From NCBI GenBank assembly GCA_009838515.1, contig VXRL01000081.1, positions 1 to 64,000 of the forward strand: a stretch of 64,000 bases of DNA. Direction: 5' to 3'. The stretch comes from Terriglobia bacterium. GTDB lineage: Bacteria; Acidobacteriota; Terriglobia; Bryobacterales; UBA6623. Positions 24,112 to 33,016 of the stretch are shown one piece after another. The notes under the pieces are model-generated. The model searched no databases and was not told the DNA's origin. It worked only from the letters and a program-made list of their open reading frames with translations. How positions within the stretch are numbered: the first letter of the stretch is position 1; each line of letters begins with the position of its first letter. Position numbers and translations under genes: made by a program.

Positions 24112-24609
24112 GTGACAAGTATCGAAGATCAGATACGAGAATTGCCTGATTTTGACGCGGCCGATATCTACATCAGTGAGCTCAGTCTGACGGGTATCGC
24201 AATTGACAGGGATCGACGGGAATTGTTGCTGGTAGACGACGGCTCGCTACGACGTTCCCCACTGTCATCTATCGTCGGGTGCGAGATTCTAGAGGATGGG
24301 ATCCAAGTCGCCTATGCCAACATCGGCAGCCAGTTCGCCTGGATGGCCGCCGGCGGCATCGCTGCGGGTGCTATCGGGGCGTTAGTTGGAGGCCTGTTGG
24401 CACCGACGGCTAGCACCAACAACGTGAAGAAGGTTGTTCTGCGCTTCGCAACCAACCACTTCGACAAGCCAAACCATGACATCGTGCTTCTCGACCGGAG
24501 CTGGAGCAAGAAGGGAGTTGACCGGGACAGCGTGATCTACAAGAAAGCACTCGAAACGGCGGAGCTTTGGAACGGCAGGGTAGTGTCCATGATGATTGCG
24601 GGCGATTGA
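24112..24609 (+). CDS. Hypothetical protein with glycine-rich membrane segment
   Basis: A 165-residue protein starting at GTG 24112. An in-frame ATG start is absent and the ribosome-binding site is weak. Residues 1-70 are beta-rich (ISELSLTGIAIDRDRRELLLVDD; SSIVGCEIL). Residues about 78-103 form a Gly/Ala-rich hydrophobic helix (GGIAAGAIGALVGGLL), a glycine-zipper-like membrane segment. Residues 105-165 return to a soluble strand/helix part (KKVVLRFATN; DIVLLD). The arrangement recalls small PH-like or SHOCT-like proteins inserted in a membrane, but I do not recognise the family. It stands alone before the lipid-kinase gene. Confidence 0.55.
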   Translation: MTSIEDQIRELPDFDAADIYISELSLTGIAIDRDRRELLLVDDGSLRRSPLSSIVGCEILEDGIQVAYANIGSQFAWMAAGGIAAGAIGALVGGLLAPTASTNNVKKVVLRFATNHFDKPNHDIVLLDRSWSKKGVDRDSVIYKKALETAELWNGRVVSMMIAGD

Positions 24610-24758
24610 AGTCTGCCAACCGCGGCTAGAAACGGCCCCCTGCGACTGCATGCACCTCCGACGATGCGAGCTGGTCGTATCATTTGAACGACTGCGATTC
24701 GTTACGTGACTGAATGCTGCGGTTGCAAGGGGCCCAGAACCTCCTAAAGAAGTGCGGG

Positions 24759-25685
24759 CTAGGCATTCACATAGCTCTTGGGCATCAAGACCGTGCAGGT
24801 GGCATCGCTGAGCGTGATGCGGGCGGGCAACTCGCCGACGACCTCGCCATCGACTTGGACCTGCACCGTCTCCGCGGCGGCTGGCTCAAGCACCAAGTCC
24901 TCACGAGATTCCAAGCGAACGCCGGGGCACTTCGACATCAGGTGGCACTTCGCGGCCGTCAGGTAGCTACCGTACGCGAGCCGGTTCACCCCAGGGTACT
25001 GGGCCGTGACGAAGTGGTCGGCTAGAAGATTCGCACCGGGCGTGAGCACGAGTCCTCCTCCGTACAGGCGACTCTTCGAGACCACTACCAAACCGCACGA
25101 AGGGCCGCTCGCGCCGTTGTCAGCCCCTGAGATCCTTGCCCGGGGAAAGCGCTGCAAGGAAAATCGTGCGCCGGCCAGCCAGAACGCGGCTGGGCCCAAT
25201 CTGCGTTTCAGCGGCTTGGACACGCGAGCCGCAACGGCTGCGTCCAAGCCAGCGCCGCACATTAGCAAGAAATAGCGGCTTGAGCCGTCTCCGCTGAACA
25301 CAGCCTGGCCCAAGCGAACTGGCTTGGCTGCGAGCTCGGGAAGCAGGCGAGCCGCCCTGAGTGGATCCGACGGGAGGCCGACCTCGTTGGCCAGCACGTT
25401 GGCGGTACCACCGGGCAGCACCAACAGAGCGGGGGACGCCCTTCCCGCTAGGCCCTGCACGACCTCGTTGATCGTGCCATCGCCGCTAAAGACTGCGACT
25501 AGATCACAGCCCCCGACGACAGCCCTTTCGGCCAGGTCGGTTGCGTGGCCGGAAAGTTTAGTGGGTGCTAGGCTCACATCCCGGACAGCCGCCGATAGGA
25601 TCTGCCGAATGGCGTCTAGCTTCGATTGTCCGATACCACGCCCGGCAGCAGGATTGTAGATACACACTGCCCGACGATAGGTCAT
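24759..25685 (-). CDS. Diacylglycerol/lipid kinase family protein
   Basis: A 308-residue DAGK-catalytic-domain lipid kinase (YegS/DgkB-like; ATP-dependent phosphorylation of a lipid hydroxyl). The frame is open upstream, but the ATG at 25685 begins the family's N-terminus (RRAVCIYNPAAGRG). The ATP-binding signature is FSGDGTINEVVQGL (SGDGT replacing GGDGT), followed by LPGGTANVLANEVGL. The C-terminal domain has the GAGLDAAV and YGGGLVLTPGA blocks and the closing QVQVDGEVVGELP. It is divergent from ligA, with only 50 nt between the chosen starts. The lipid substrate is unknown. Confidence 0.85.
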   Translation of the reverse strand: MTYRRAVCIYNPAAGRGIGQSKLDAIRQILSAAVRDVSLAPTKLSGHATDLAERAVVGGCDLVAVFSGDGTINEVVQGLAGRASPALLVLPGGTANVLANEVGLPSDPLRAARLLPELAAKPVRLGQAVFSGDGSSRYFLLMCGAGLDAAVAARVSKPLKRRLGPAAFWLAGARFSLQRFPRARISGADNGASGPSCGLVVVSKSRLYGGGLVLTPGANLLADHFVTAQYPGVNRLAYGSYLTAAKCHLMSKCPGVRLESREDLVLEPAAAETVQVQVDGEVVGELPARITLSDATCTVLMPKSYVNA

Positions 25686-25692
25686 GTGTGGC

Positions 25693-25728
25693 TTGACTTT
25701 CGATGATAGCCCCGATAGTGGATAAAAT
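25693..25728 (+). promoter_or_regulatory. Candidate promoter elements ahead of ligA
   Basis: TTGACT (25693-25698) is a good -35 match. AT-rich -10-like hexamers follow (GATAGT 25714-25719; TAAAAT 25723-25728), but neither gives the ideal 17-nt spacing. If this is the ligA promoter, the upstream ATG at 25703 lies inside it and cannot be the start. Confidence 0.3.
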
Positions 25729-25735
25729 GGCCCCG

Positions 25736-28393
25736 ATGGCGGACACTCCCGCGCCGGATCTTGTCCCAGAGGCGGCGCGGCGGAGAGTGGCTGAGCTCCG
25801 GGCCGTGCTCGTGCATCACGAGCGGCTCTACTACGTTGAGAACCGCCCCGAAATATCGGACGGCGAGTTTGACGGCCTGATGCGCGAACTGCAGGCTCTT
25901 GAGAGCCAGCACCCAAGCTTGGTCGCGCCCGACTCACCCACCCAGCGCGTGGGCGGCACTCCGCGACAAGGAGTGGAGAAGGCCAGCCACTCCTCGCAGA
26001 TGCTCAGCTTGGACAACGCCTTCGACGAAGGCGAGCTGCGGGACTTCGACCGTAGGGCCAGAGAGCGGGCGGAAGTGGACTCGATTACATATGTGGGCGA
26101 ACTGAAGTTCGATGGCGTCTCGCTTGCGTTGCGCTATCACGACAGCCGACTCCAACTGGCCTTGACCCGGGGGGACGGCAGGCAGGGTGAGATAGTGACT
26201 CCTAACGCCCGCACGATTCGGTCTGTGCCTCTCTCAGTTGCCCCGGAGGTGGTCGAGAGCTTTGGCCTTGGGGCCAGTTTCGAAGTGCGCGGAGAAGTCG
26301 TTATGCCTAAGGCTTCCTTCCAGAAGCTGAACGCGGATCCGAAGCTCAAGGAAAAGTTTGCCAACCCGCGCAATGCTGCCGCCGGTGCGTTGCGCATGCT
26401 CGATGCCTCGGTCACGGCGCGGCGCCGACTAGACTTTTTCGCCTATATGCTGCTGGTCGAGGGTGTCGAGCAGCTCCCGACGCACTGGGAGTCGCTCGAG
26501 GCCTTGCAGAGGCTCGGGTTCAAGGTTGACCGCGGGCGGGAGCGCCTTGATGGCCCGGATGCCCTGCTGGCGTTCCGCCAAACGCGGCTCGCAGAGCGGG
26601 AGTCGTTGCCCTACGAGATCGACGGGCTCGTTTTCAAGGTAGACCGGGCGGAACTGCGACCGATGCTTGGCGCGACGTCCAAGGCTCCGCGCTGGGCGAT
26701 CGCTTGCAAGCCGGTAGCCCAGCAAGTCGAGACGGTAGTCAACGACATTGATATTCAGGTCGGGCGCACAGGCGCGGTGACGCCGAGAGCCCTCTTGGAG
26801 CCGGTGCAGGTCGGTGGCGTGACAGTCTCGCGGGCCACACTGCACAACGAGGACGAGATCAAGCGCCTAGGGCTGCGAATTGGCGACAGGGTGCTCCTGG
26901 AGCGCAGCGGAGACGTGATACCGAAGATCCTTCGGGTCGTGCAACGGGGAGAGAGACGGCGGCCATTTCAGATGCCTAGCGCCTGCCCGGTGTGCGGGGC
27001 GGATCTGGTCCGGCCGGAAGGCGAAGTTGTGACGCGGTGTATCAACAACAGCTGCAAGGCTCGCTTGCAGCAGTCGATTGAACACTTCTGCTCGCGCTCT
27101 GCGATGGACATCGATGGCATCGGAGAACAGATCGCCCGTGAGTTGGTGGAGCGTGGCCACGTTAGCGACATCGCGGATCTCTATCGGCTGCAGGAGCAGC
27201 AGTTGGCGGTGCTGAAGAAGGATTCGGAGGATTCGGTCATGACCGTCGCGACGGCCCAAGCAGCCGTCCGGACGATCGGGCGAGCCAGGCAGGAGGCGAC
27301 TTGGGCCCAGGTCCTGCAAGGTCTCGCGATTCGAGATGTGGGACCTGCAACCTGTGCTGCGCTTGCCGCGCGTTTTCCGACCGTGGAGTCTCTCAGGGCG
27401 GCAAGCTCCGAAGATCTGCTCTCGGTGAAGGCCGTCAACAAGCGCGCGGCTTCCGCGGTTTGCGACTACTTCGCCGACCCTAGGGAAGCAGCACTCATCC
27501 GCGCCCTGCGACAGGCTGGACTGGAGTGTCTGGCGACTTCGGAGGGCCAAGACGACGAATCCTCCCGGACCGAGGACTCGAGCCCCCCGGACCGAGCGCA
27601 GGCGCCAGAGGAACTGCGCCAACGCATCGAGAGCTTTGTGGAGGGTGTCGGTATCAAGGGCCGCAGGGCCAGCGAGCAGGGAGGCGAGGTCATTGGCCTC
27701 ACCAACAGCGTGATTCGAGAGCTCGTCGAGGAAGGACGTCTCAAGGCTGTGCAGGACATCTTCTCCCTAGAGCCCGAACACCTGGAGGGCCGGGGCGCGG
27801 TGCGCCTAGGAAGCAAGTCCGCCCTCAAGGTGCTGGAAGGCCTGACCCGGTCCAAGCAGGCCACCCTGGGCTCTCTACTGTTCGGCTTGGGAATTCGCTA
27901 CGTGGGCGAGCGCACCGCAAGCCTGCTTGCCAGTCACTTTGGCAACCTAGATGCCATCGCGCGGGCGGCCAAAGAGGAACTCGTTGAAGTCGAGGAAGTG
28001 GGGCCCAACATCGCCAGTGCCATCCATAGCTTCTTCAGTGCGGAGTCGAACAAGGACCTGATCGAGCGTCTTCGCGATTCTGGCCTGAACTTCTCTGACG
28101 ACGCTTCCGCCATCACCTCATCAGCTCAACCGTTCAGCGGCAAGGTCTTCGTCATCACCGGCACGCTGCCCGGAATGTCACGGGACGAAGCCAAAGCGGC
28201 GATTCAGAGCCTAGGCGGAAAGGTGACGGGCAGCGTTAGCGCCAAAACGGACTATCTGCTCGCTGGCGAGAACGCCGGCTCTAAACTGCAGAAGGCAAGC
28301 CAGCTTGACGTGTCCGTGGTAGACCTTGCCAAATTGCAGGACCTGGCCGGAGAAGATTGGGCGTCAGTGGCTGGACCGCATTCCGAAGCATGA
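25736..28393 (+). CDS. ligA: NAD-dependent DNA ligase LigA with duplicated HhH domain
   Basis: An 885-residue DNA ligase, about 210 residues longer than the usual 670. It seals nicks using NAD. In order from the N-terminus are the Ia domain (ERLYYVENRPEISDGEFD), the adenylation domain with KFDG (active Lys near residue 124), the OB fold, a Cys4 zinc finger (CPVCG...C...C), an HhH domain (HFCSRSAMDIDGIGEQIA to ALRQAGLECLA), a charged linker, a second full HhH domain (RIESFVEGVGIKG to RLRDSGLNF), and a BRCT domain (FSGKVFVITGTLPGMSRDE). The second HhH copy is closer to the E. coli one (GLGIRYVGERTASLLASHFG). ATGs at 25703 and 25727 are alternatives. The stop overlaps the next gene's ATG. Confidence 0.93.
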   Translation: MADTPAPDLVPEAARRRVAELRAVLVHHERLYYVENRPEISDGEFDGLMRELQALESQHPSLVAPDSPTQRVGGTPRQGVEKASHSSQMLSLDNAFDEGELRDFDRRARERAEVDSITYVGELKFDGVSLALRYHDSRLQLALTRGDGRQGEIVTPNARTIRSVPLSVAPEVVESFGLGASFEVRGEVVMPKASFQKLNADPKLKEKFANPRNAAAGALRMLDASVTARRRLDFFAYMLLVEGVEQLPTHWESLEALQRLGFKVDRGRERLDGPDALLAFRQTRLAERESLPYEIDGLVFKVDRAELRPMLGATSKAPRWAIACKPVAQQVETVVNDIDIQVGRTGAVTPRALLEPVQVGGVTVSRATLHNEDEIKRLGLRIGDRVLLERSGDVIPKILRVVQRGERRRPFQMPSACPVCGADLVRPEGEVVTRCINNSCKARLQQSIEHFCSRSAMDIDGIGEQIARELVERGHVSDIADLYRLQEQQLAVLKKDSEDSVMTVATAQAAVRTIGRARQEATWAQVLQGLAIRDVGPATCAALAARFPTVESLRAASSEDLLSVKAVNKRAASAVCDYFADPREAALIRALRQAGLECLATSEGQDDESSRTEDSSPPDRAQAPEELRQRIESFVEGVGIKGRRASEQGGEVIGLTNSVIRELVEEGRLKAVQDIFSLEPEHLEGRGAVRLGSKSALKVLEGLTRSKQATLGSLLFGLGIRYVGERTASLLASHFGNLDAIARAAKEELVEVEEVGPNIASAIHSFFSAESNKDLIERLRDSGLNFSDDASAITSSAQPFSGKVFVITGTLPGMSRDEAKAAIQSLGGKVTGSVSAKTDYLLAGENAGSKLQKASQLDVSVVDLAKLQDLAGEDWASVAGPHSEA

Positions 28394-28602
28394 GTCCTGT
28401 TGTAGAAGTCCTGTTCGTCTGGATCCCGATCATCGGATCGGTGGTGTTCGTCGGCTGGTTTGCCCGCAAGTGCGCGCGCGAAGGACTCGGCGCATTAGAA
28501 GTCCTGCTGGACCGGCGATTCATGATGGTGTTTCTTTACACCGGTGCGCTGCTTGCGATTTACCTTTCGACGTTCCACTTCTTCTATCAGGGACTGCGCT
28601 AG
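28390..28602 (+). CDS. Small membrane protein coupled to ligA
   Basis: A 70-residue protein with two predicted membrane helices (about residues 3-23 and 45-62) separated by a basic loop (FARKCAREGLGALEVLLDRR). Its ATG overlaps the ligA stop as ATGA, so translation is coupled. I do not recognise the family. Position suggests a housekeeping small protein rather than a ligase partner. Confidence 0.6.
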   Translation: MSPVVEVLFVWIPIIGSVVFVGWFARKCAREGLGALEVLLDRRFMMVFLYTGALLAIYLSTFHFFYQGLR

Positions 28603-28711
28603 CGACCGGGATGCTGGCTGGTCCGCGGTTCTTGGAGGCCAGCTACCAGCTGACGAGCACGCGTCGTGGCACCCTCGCCGAATCGCCTTGAATCTTGTGT
28701 CAGCAGTGCGG

Positions 28712-29359
28712 CTAGTGGTAGCGCCTGTGGACCGCTAGCAGGCGGCCCTGCACTTCCACCCGCGAGGCGGGAACGATGATCGGGTCCATTTCGACGTTGG
28801 CCGGTTGCAAGCGCACCATTTCGCCTTCGAGATAGAAGCGCTTCAGCGTAGACTCCGATCCGTCTACGACCGCGACCACGATCTCGCCGTTGTGGGCGTG
28901 GCGGGTCTTCTCGAGCAGGACGTAGTCCCCGTCGAGGATGTGGTCGTCGATCATCGATTGCCCGGTCACCCGCAATGCGAAGACGTTGTCCACGGTGAGC
29001 AGCGGCGCGAACGACAGGGTCTCGCGCTCCGGGTACTGCTGCAGCGGCGCGCCCGCCGTGATCGTGCCCACGAGCGGAGCGGTCAGCTCATCCCTCCCCT
29101 TGTGGAACGAGTACAGCTTCTGCCGGTTGGCGCGCATCTCGTCGTAGTACTTCGGCGAGATTTCCAGCGCGCGGCTGCGGTTGAAGCTGCGCTCGAGGTA
29201 GCCCTTCTCCTGCAGTACCTGCAAGTGCTTGTGGACCGTCGCGACGGACGACAGGTTCATGTTCTGAGCGATTTCTTCGAAGCTCGGGCTGTAGTGATTC
29301 TCGGCGATAAACTCCGCCAAGAAGTCCAGCACTTGCTTCTGTCTTTTGGTTAGAGCCAC
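28712..29359 (-). CDS. lexA: LexA repressor, SOS regulator
   Basis: A 215-residue LexA. The N-terminal winged helix (residues 1-68) has TKRQKQVLDFLAEFI, SPSFEEIAQNM and SSVATVHKHLQVLQEKGYL. The self-cleavage bond is Ala102-Gly103 in GTITAGAPL. The catalytic dyad is Ser135 (VTGQSMIDDHI) and Lys173 (STLKRFY). On RecA activation it would cleave itself and derepress SOS genes. GTG is the start, with a strong GGGAGGG 6 nt ahead. The upstream 109 nt are shared with the divergent M24 peptidase gene and include a GTT-A-GCGC/GCGC-AAC dyad. Confidence 0.95.
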   Translation of the reverse strand: MALTKRQKQVLDFLAEFIAENHYSPSFEEIAQNMNLSSVATVHKHLQVLQEKGYLERSFNRSRALEISPKYYDEMRANRQKLYSFHKGRDELTAPLVGTITAGAPLQQYPERETLSFAPLLTVDNVFALRVTGQSMIDDHILDGDYVLLEKTRHAHNGEIVVAVVDGSESTLKRFYLEGEMVRLQPANVEMDPIIVPASRVEVQGRLLAVHRRYH

Positions 29360-29394
29360 AATGCCCTCCCTTTCTTTGCCATTTATTCTAGAAC

Positions 29395-29414
29395 GTTAGC
29401 GCTGATTGCGCAAC
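29395..29414. promoter_or_regulatory. Inverted repeat between lexA and the divergent peptidase gene
   Basis: GTTAGCGC-TGATT-GCGCAAC is a 7-bp dyad with one bulged base. It is centred 45 nt ahead of lexA and 64 nt ahead of the peptidase gene. An autoregulatory LexA operator would be expected in this interval, but the sequence matches neither the E. coli nor the Gram-positive consensus, so this is only a candidate. Confidence 0.25.
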
Positions 29415-29454
29415 TCCATTGTGAAATTTCTTATTTCTGTTCGGCTAGTGAAGC

Positions 29455-29460
29455 TACAAT
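29455..29460 (+). promoter_or_regulatory. -10 element TACAAT placing the start codon at the transcript 5' end
   Basis: TACAAT ends 8 nt before the peptidase ATG at 29469, and no Shine-Dalgarno sequence is present. A normal -10 to start-site distance would put the transcript start at or within 2 nt of the ATG, predicting a leaderless mRNA. No clear -35 is visible. Confidence 0.4.
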
Positions 29461-29468
29461 CGTGACTC

Positions 29469-30638
29469 ATGCAGGTTTCCGAGGTTCAGGCTCAACTCCA
29501 CGCCCAAGGGCTGGATGGCTGGCTCCTATTCGACCACCATGTGCGCGACCCAATCGCCTATCGCGTGCTGGGGCTAGATTCAGGCGGGCATGTCTCGCGC
29601 CGCTGGTACTACTGGATCCCCGCAAGTGGCGAGCCGGCCAAGCTGGTGCACGCGATCGAAGATGCCCGCCTCGACAGCTTGCCCGGTTCCAAGCTCGTCT
29701 ACTCCAGCTGGCAGTCGCATCACGAGCACCTCGGAACAATCCTGGCAGGCAAGGGCCGCGTCGCCATGCAGTTTTCGCCGCAGTGCATGATTCCGGTGGT
29801 CTCGCTGGTGGATGCAGGAACGGTCGACTTGGTGCGCTCGTTCGGGGTCGAAGTGCTGTCGTCAGCCGCGTTAGTGCAGTATTTCGAGGCGCGCTGGAGC
29901 AAGGCTCAGAAAGACTCTCACTTCGAGGCCGGCCGTCGCGTCGACTCGGTCCTGAAGGAGGCGTTCGAGCAGATCCGCCACGACATCGACCTGGAGGGAA
30001 CCAGCAGCGAGTACGGCATCGCACAGTTCATCGTCCGGCGCTTCCGGGAATCTGGCATGGTGACGGCTGACGGTCCCATCGTCGCTGTCAACTCCAACAG
30101 CGGCGATCCGCACTACGGACCGGATCCGGAACGCTCCCGGCCGATCCGGTCCGGAGACTTCGTCCTCATCGACCTGTGGGCCAAGCTCGACACCCCTGGG
30201 GCCGTCTATTACGACATCACGTGGACCGGCTTCTGCGGCGAGCGGCCCTCCGAACACGTGCAAAGGGTCTTCGAGGTCGTCACCGGCGCTCGCGATCTGG
30301 CGCTGAGCGCCGCCGATGCAGCGATGCGTGAGGGAAGGGGAATCCAGGGCTGGGAGATCGACAAGGTAGCGCGGGACCACATCGTCGCCCATGGCTACGG
30401 TGACGCCTTCGTCCACCGCCTCGGCCATTCCATTGGCGAAGAGGTCCACGGCAACGGTGCCAACATGGACAACCTGGAGATGCGCGACGAGCGCCCGCTC
30501 ATCCCGGACACGTGCTTTTCGATAGAGCCCGGGGTGTACCTGCCCGAGTTCGGCGTCCGCAGCGAGATCGATTGCTTCGTTCAGGCGGATAGCGCGGTTG
30601 CCACCGGCACTGTCCAGACCGAGATCGTGCGGATCTGA
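29469..30638 (+). CDS. M24 family metallopeptidase (Xaa-Pro aminopeptidase/prolidase-like)
   Basis: A 389-residue cytosolic creatinase-fold peptidase. Residues 1-140 form the N-terminal domain (QAQLHAQGLDGWLLFDHH). The C-terminal pita-bread domain carries two-metal ligands in DLWAKLD, YYDITWTGFC, HRLGHSIGEEVHGNG (His), FSIEPGVYLP (Glu) and VRSEIDCFV (Glu). Substrate specificity within the M24B group (Xaa-Pro cleaving) is inferred. It is transcribed divergently from lexA, probably as a leaderless mRNA. The next gene is convergent. Confidence 0.85.
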   Translation: MQVSEVQAQLHAQGLDGWLLFDHHVRDPIAYRVLGLDSGGHVSRRWYYWIPASGEPAKLVHAIEDARLDSLPGSKLVYSSWQSHHEHLGTILAGKGRVAMQFSPQCMIPVVSLVDAGTVDLVRSFGVEVLSSAALVQYFEARWSKAQKDSHFEAGRRVDSVLKEAFEQIRHDIDLEGTSSEYGIAQFIVRRFRESGMVTADGPIVAVNSNSGDPHYGPDPERSRPIRSGDFVLIDLWAKLDTPGAVYYDITWTGFCGERPSEHVQRVFEVVTGARDLALSAADAAMREGRGIQGWEIDKVARDHIVAHGYGDAFVHRLGHSIGEEVHGNGANMDNLEMRDERPLIPDTCFSIEPGVYLPEFGVRSEIDCFVQADSAVATGTVQTEIVRI

Positions 30639-30662
30639 GCGGCGGGAGAGCGCTGCCTAGGG

Positions 30663-31826
30663 CTACTCCGCTCCGGTCTCAGCCCATTCTCGCGTGCGGC
30701 CCGACTCGATCACTGCGTCACACACCCTTTGTGTCTGGAGCGCGCACTTGAAGTCGGGCTGGGTGTGGTTGCCGGACTCGACGCCTGCGACGAAGTCCGC
30801 CAGGGCGTTGAGGAAGGTGTGCTCGTAGCCGATCGTCGTCCCGGGCACCCAGTACTTGTCCATGTAGGGGTGCTCCGAATTCGTCACGTGGATCTTGCGC
30901 CAGCCCGTAAGGTGGTCTTCGACCTTTTTCCCCGACTGCTTTTGCTGGTACTCGAAGAAGTGCAGGTGCTCCGGATCCTCTAGGTCGAAGTACACCGACC
31001 CATCCGCTCCGTTGAGCTCAAGCGTGTTGTAGTTCTTGCGCCCGCGGGCATAGCGCGTGGACTCGAACGTGCCCATCGAACCGTTCGCGAACTCGGCTAG
31101 GAACATGCAGGCGTCGTCGATGCCGACGGGCTGAACTTCGCCAGTATCGGCATGCATGCGCTCGGTGACGAACGTGCGCGTGCTGGCAACGACCCGAGCG
31201 ATGGGGCCGTTGAGCCACATCGCCGTGTCGATGGAGTGCGCGAGCAGGTCGCCGGTCACGCCGGAACCGGCCACGTCCACATCCAGGCGCCATGTTCCAG
31301 CGCCTCCTTGGGGGACGTCCTCGGAAATGGTCCAGTCCTGCAAGTACGTGGCGCGGTAGTGAAACGGCTTGCCGACGCGACCCTCGTCAACGATCTGCTT
31401 GGCCAGCGCAATCGATGGCACGCGCCGGTAGTTGTACCAGACCATGTTGGGCACGCCGTGCTTCTCGACGGCTTCGACCATCTGCTCGGCCTCGGCGACG
31501 GACATCGCCAATGGCTTCTCGCAGCAGATCATCTTGCCCGCTTCGGCGGCTGCGAGAACGATGTCCAAATGCAGGTGATTGGGGGCGCAGACGTCCACCA
31601 AGTCCACGTCGTCGGCGGTGGCAACCCTGCGCCAGTCGCTCTCGACTCGCTGGTAGCCCCAGTTGTCGGCGAATGATCGCACCTTGTCCGGATTGCGGGC
31701 CGCGACTGCCTGCAGCACCGGTCGGTGCTCGACCGGGAAGAAGTCGTTGAGCCGCTTGTAAGCGTTCGAGTGGGCGCGGCCCATGAAGCCGTAGCCGATC
31801 ATGCCGATGCGCAGTTCTTTTGCCAT
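30663..31826 (-). CDS. Gfo/Idh/MocA family oxidoreductase
   Basis: A 387-residue cytosolic NAD(P)-dependent oxidoreductase. The Rossmann domain begins LRIGMIGYGFMGRAHSNAY and includes VDVCAPNHLHLDIV and the substrate-proximal CEKPLAMSVAEAEQM (the EKP motif with catalytic-site Lys). The C-terminal sheet domain has GSGVTGDLLAHSIDTAMWL, with the usual Asp and His catalytic residues. The family acts on sugars, inositols and related alcohols. Specificity is not readable. There is no signal peptide, unlike the second Gfo/Idh protein in this window. Confidence 0.88.
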   Translation of the reverse strand: MAKELRIGMIGYGFMGRAHSNAYKRLNDFFPVEHRPVLQAVAARNPDKVRSFADNWGYQRVESDWRRVATADDVDLVDVCAPNHLHLDIVLAAAEAGKMICCEKPLAMSVAEAEQMVEAVEKHGVPNMVWYNYRRVPSIALAKQIVDEGRVGKPFHYRATYLQDWTISEDVPQGGAGTWRLDVDVAGSGVTGDLLAHSIDTAMWLNGPIARVVASTRTFVTERMHADTGEVQPVGIDDACMFLAEFANGSMGTFESTRYARGRKNYNTLELNGADGSVYFDLEDPEHLHFFEYQQKQSGKKVEDHLTGWRKIHVTNSEHPYMDKYWVPGTTIGYEHTFLNALADFVAGVESGNHTQPDFKCALQTQRVCDAVIESGRTREWAETGAE

Positions 31827-32156
31827 GAATGGATTTCCTCTGATTCCGTAATGCTAGCCGTGCCCCGCCGAGAGCGTCAAGCCACAGGAACGCTAGCCAT
31901 TGCTGGGGTGGCCAGGGCGTGTGCGCAAAAGATCCCGCCGGACGCGAGCCCCGCGCTCAGCGGGCCGCTGGCAGTGTAGCAAACCGCTGCGTTCGTGCCG
32001 GGCCCCCACGAGTGTTCAGCCGGCCGCGAGGCGGAGGAGGCCGATACGAGCCGTGGCTCCGCCGTCGCCTCGGCACGCGACCGGGTGTCTCACGTTCAGC
32101 GCGACCGACGGAAGCGGACTGGCAGTACCTCCGACCGCGATTTGCCACACTGGAGC
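31827..32156. other. Intergenic stretch, no gene recognised
   Basis: The HAD gene's frame is open back to 31995, but the extra translated sequence is arginine/serine-rich and lacks conserved character, so it is not annotated as coding. This is the divergent upstream region for the Gfo/Idh gene and the sugar-phosphate cassette. No confident promoter was found. Confidence 0.4.
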
Positions 32157-32978
32157 TTGGCTTGCACACCCCTTGAGATCCTCGACCCGGCATCAAGCGC
32201 GGCGGGTGCCCGGGTTGGGCTGTTCGACTTCGACGGGACGCTGTCCTTGATCCGGGCCGGGTGGTTCGACGTCATGGTGCCGATGATGGTCGAGACGTTG
32301 CTCGACCTGCGCACCGGCGAGTCTGAAGCGGAACTCACCGAGTTGGTCGAGGGGTATGTCGGCCACCTGACCGGGCGGCAGACGATCTACCAGATGATCG
32401 AGTTCACCGAGCAGATCACCAAGCGGGGCGGGACGCCCAAGGATCCTCTGGAATACAAGCACATCTATCTGGACCTGTTGATGGACAAGATCCGCCATCG
32501 CCGGGAAGACTTGCGATCCGGACGCGTCGATCCAGACGAATTGATGGTGCCCGGTGCGCGACGCCTGCTGGATGCCATGCTGGAGCGCGGCTTGAGGCTG
32601 TACTTGGCAAGCGGCACCGACCAGCCGTACATGCAGGAAGAAGCACGCCTGTTGCGTATCGACTCCTACTTTGCCGGTGGAATGCACGGAGCATTGGACG
32701 ACTACAAGAACTTCTCGAAGAAGATCTTGGTGGAGCGCATCATCGACGAAAGCGACTATGCGGGATCCGAGTTCCTAGGCTTTGGCGACGGCTTCGTGGA
32801 AATCGAGGTCGTCAAGACAGTCGGGGGCAGCGCGGTGGGTGTCGCCACCGATGAGCCCGACTGCGTATCCGTGGACAAGGTCAAGCGCGATCGGCTTGCT
32901 GCGGTGGGAGCTGACTGGATCGTGCCCAACTTCAACGCGCACAATGAACTTATGGCGGCCCTATTCGGCGCTTCCTGA
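32157..32978 (+). CDS. HAD superfamily phosphatase, first gene of the DHS-like/kinase/isomerase cassette
   Basis: A haloacid-dehalogenase phosphatase of about 273 residues. The nucleophile motif I is LFDFDGTLS (Asp near residue 24). A helical cap domain follows (about 35-125). Motif II is in YLASGTD, Lys in the NFSKKIL region, and motif IV in FLGFGDGFVEIE. The start is uncertain: TTG at 32157 is the nearest in-frame candidate, and the frame is open further upstream. The phosphatase motifs are intact, so it probably dephosphorylates a sugar phosphate. It opens a run of five plus-strand genes containing a PfkB kinase and a SIS isomerase, as a GmhB analogue would. Confidence 0.75.
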   Translation: MACTPLEILDPASSAAGARVGLFDFDGTLSLIRAGWFDVMVPMMVETLLDLRTGESEAELTELVEGYVGHLTGRQTIYQMIEFTEQITKRGGTPKDPLEYKHIYLDLLMDKIRHRREDLRSGRVDPDELMVPGARRLLDAMLERGLRLYLASGTDQPYMQEEARLLRIDSYFAGGMHGALDDYKNFSKKILVERIIDESDYAGSEFLGFGDGFVEIEVVKTVGGSAVGVATDEPDCVSVDKVKRDRLAAVGADWIVPNFNAHNELMAALFGAS

Positions 32979-33016
32979 CCGAACTGCCCAAAGTTCCGCC
33001 ACAGCGGCTCTTCAAC

